Positions 62,983 to 64,000 of a stretch of DNA of 64,000 nt are shown piece by piece. Location: the NCBI GenBank assembly GCA_016783965.1, contig JADHVO010000001.1, positions 496,001 through 560,000 of the forward strand, written 5' to 3'. The first letter of the stretch is position 1, and the number at the start of each line of letters is the position of its first letter. The DNA comes from Alphaproteobacteria bacterium (lineage in GTDB: Bacteria; Pseudomonadota; Alphaproteobacteria; Micropepsales; Micropepsaceae). A program made the position numbers and the translations under genes. Under the pieces are notes generated by a model. It saw only the letters and a list, made by a program, of their open reading frames with translations. It did no database searches and had not been told where the DNA came from.

Positions 62983-64000
62983 GCCAGTTCGGCTTTCAGC
63001 TTCGCCGCGACAGCATCCGCACTCGGCCCGATGACCAGATGGATGCTGTCGGCCTTGGGCATCGCCAGGCCGCGAACGCCCAGTGCTTTCAGTTTGCCGG
63101 CATCGATGTCCTTGCCCGTCACCACGCTGACGCGCAAGCGGCTGGAGCAGGTCTCGACCTTGAGCACGTTCGTCGGACCGCCCAGCGCCAGCAGCAACGC
63201 ATGCGTATCCGTCACAGCCGGCGCAGCGGCCACGGCCGCAGTGCGCGAGGCAACTGTGGCAGGCGCGGATACAGCCAAGCGGCGCGGCGCCGTCGGCATC
63301 GCGGCACGTATTTCGGCGGCGACCTGGTCGGCGATCGGTCCCAGCACGACTTGGAACGCATTGGCCGACGGACGCACGATGCCGCGCGCGCCCAGCGCCT
63401 TCAGGACCTTTTCATCCACCGCCTGCCCGTCAGCAAGGACGAGCCGCAGGCGCGTGGTGCAGGCATCGACGGTGACGAGGTTGTGCGTGCCACCCAGCGC
63501 CACGACAAACGCCTCGCCGCGCGACGTCGCTGCGGGCTGGACGGCTGCGTCGACATCGGTTTCGGCCTCGCGGCCCGGCGTCTTCAGATCGAAGAGGCGA
63601 ATCGCGGTGCTGAACAGCCCGTAATACAGCGCGAAATACACTGTACCGACCGGCAACAGCCACAGCGGCCGCGTCGCCTTGCCGAAATTGATGACGTAGT
63701 CGAACAGCCCGGCAGAGAAGCCGAAGCCGAGCCGCACGCCCAGCGCATCCATGATCACCATTGCCGCGCCGGTCAGCACCGCGTGGATCGCAAACAGGAG
63801 AGGAGCCAGGAACATGAAGCTGAATTCGATCGGTTCGGTGACGCCCGTAAGGAACGCGGTGAGCGCCATCGAGAGGAAAAGACCCGCGACCTCGTTGCGG
63901 CGCGACGGCAGCGCCGCGCGATACATGGCAAGGCATGCCGCCGGCAGGCCGAACATCATCACGGGGAAGAACCCGCTCATGAACTTGCCCGCGTCCGGAT
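62979..64000 (-). CDS. nagE: PTS GlcNAc/glucose-type permease with two EIIB domains, 5' truncated by the window
   Basis: The visible 339 residues begin PDAGKFMSGFFPVMMFGLP (part of the EIIC membrane domain) and run past the window edge. EIIC continues to about residue 140, then two EIIB domains follow: the first with DACTTRLRL, the second with ETCSSRLRV, each keeping the phospho-accepting Cys. A Ser/Ala/Pro-rich linker joins them. The EIIC segment FMSGFFPVMMFGLP resembles NagE and PtsG. Sugar choice between GlcNAc and glucose is not settled by sequence. No EIIA domain is present in the part visible, so it must be a separate protein. Confidence 0.87.
   Translation of the reverse strand, partial: PDAGKFMSGFFPVMMFGLPAACLAMYRAALPSRRNEVAGLFLSMALTAFLTGVTEPIEFSFMFLAPLLFAIHAVLTGAAMVIMDALGVRLGFGFSAGLFDYVINFGKATRPLWLLPVGTVYFALYYGLFSTAIRLFDLKTPGREAETDVDAAVQPAATSRGEAFVVALGGTHNLVTVDACTTRLRLVLADGQAVDEKVLKALGARGIVRPSANAFQVVLGPIADQVAAEIRAAMPTAPRRLAVSAPATVASRTAAVAAAPAVTDTHALLLALGGPTNVLKVETCSSRLRVSVVTGKDIDAGKLKALGVRGLAMPKADSIHLVIGPSADAVAAKLKAELA

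Overview
The window is high-GC DNA that looks like the chromosome of a free-living alphaproteobacterium. The evidence is a hopanoid side-chain cluster, an apparent EcfG-type stress promoter, an HWE-family sensor kinase, TPR-sulfotransferases, a TonB-dependent receptor and a form II molybdenum hydroxylase. Genus cannot be fixed from sequence alone. Genes are densely packed, many with ATGA stop/start overlaps. No tRNA, rRNA, CRISPR array, integrase or transposase was seen.

Left end (1-4.6 kb, minus strand): hpnI-hpnJ-hpnK, a ferritin-like di-iron protein and the start of hpnL, for hopanoid cyclitol-ether side chains. Next (4.8-6.8 kb) is a zinc alcohol dehydrogenase coupled to two small unknown proteins behind a good sigma70-type promoter. 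An arr rifamycin ADP-ribosyltransferase follows at 7 kb. From 7.5 to 12.7 kb lies valine catabolism: an SDR and an enoyl-CoA hydratase diverge from mmsA, 3-hydroxyisobutyryl-CoA hydrolase and mmsB.

Signalling region (12.7-37 kb, nearly all minus strand): two unusual operons. One runs from a molybdenum hydroxylase large subunit into a TPR-Ser/Thr kinase, a TPR protein with a TRAFs-binding/TPR-S-like motif, an FHA-membrane-trypsin-like protease and an Imm32-like protein. The other is six tightly packed genes: TpsB transporter, giant filamentous-haemagglutinin TpsA, secreted CHAT protease-like protein, secreted unknown protein, CHASE2-adenylate cyclase and a cyclic-nucleotide-gated MscS channel. 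I consider this second operon the strongest candidate for an undescribed system: a secreted adhesin and protease arm linked to a cAMP-making and cAMP-gated membrane arm. A single-module A-T-TE NRPS-like enzyme lies just upstream of it.

Right part (40-64 kb): mostly metabolic and envelope genes. These are a hotdog thioesterase, an M32 carboxypeptidase, an SDR, a TonB receptor, two TPR-sulfotransferases, a serine hydrolase, a GFA-GST-DUF6496 cluster, a POT peptide transporter and a pyrophosphatase/small membrane protein/gnd/zwf series. They continue with a duplicated DUF6328 protein, a Baeyer-Villiger-type monooxygenase, an HWE kinase divergent from a response regulator, a DUF4142 protein with an EcfG-like promoter, an ExoD protein and a GlcNAc/glucose PTS permease cut by the window end. 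Three related 100-120 bp inverted repeats (7.4, 14.9 and 58.2 kb) sit between genes.
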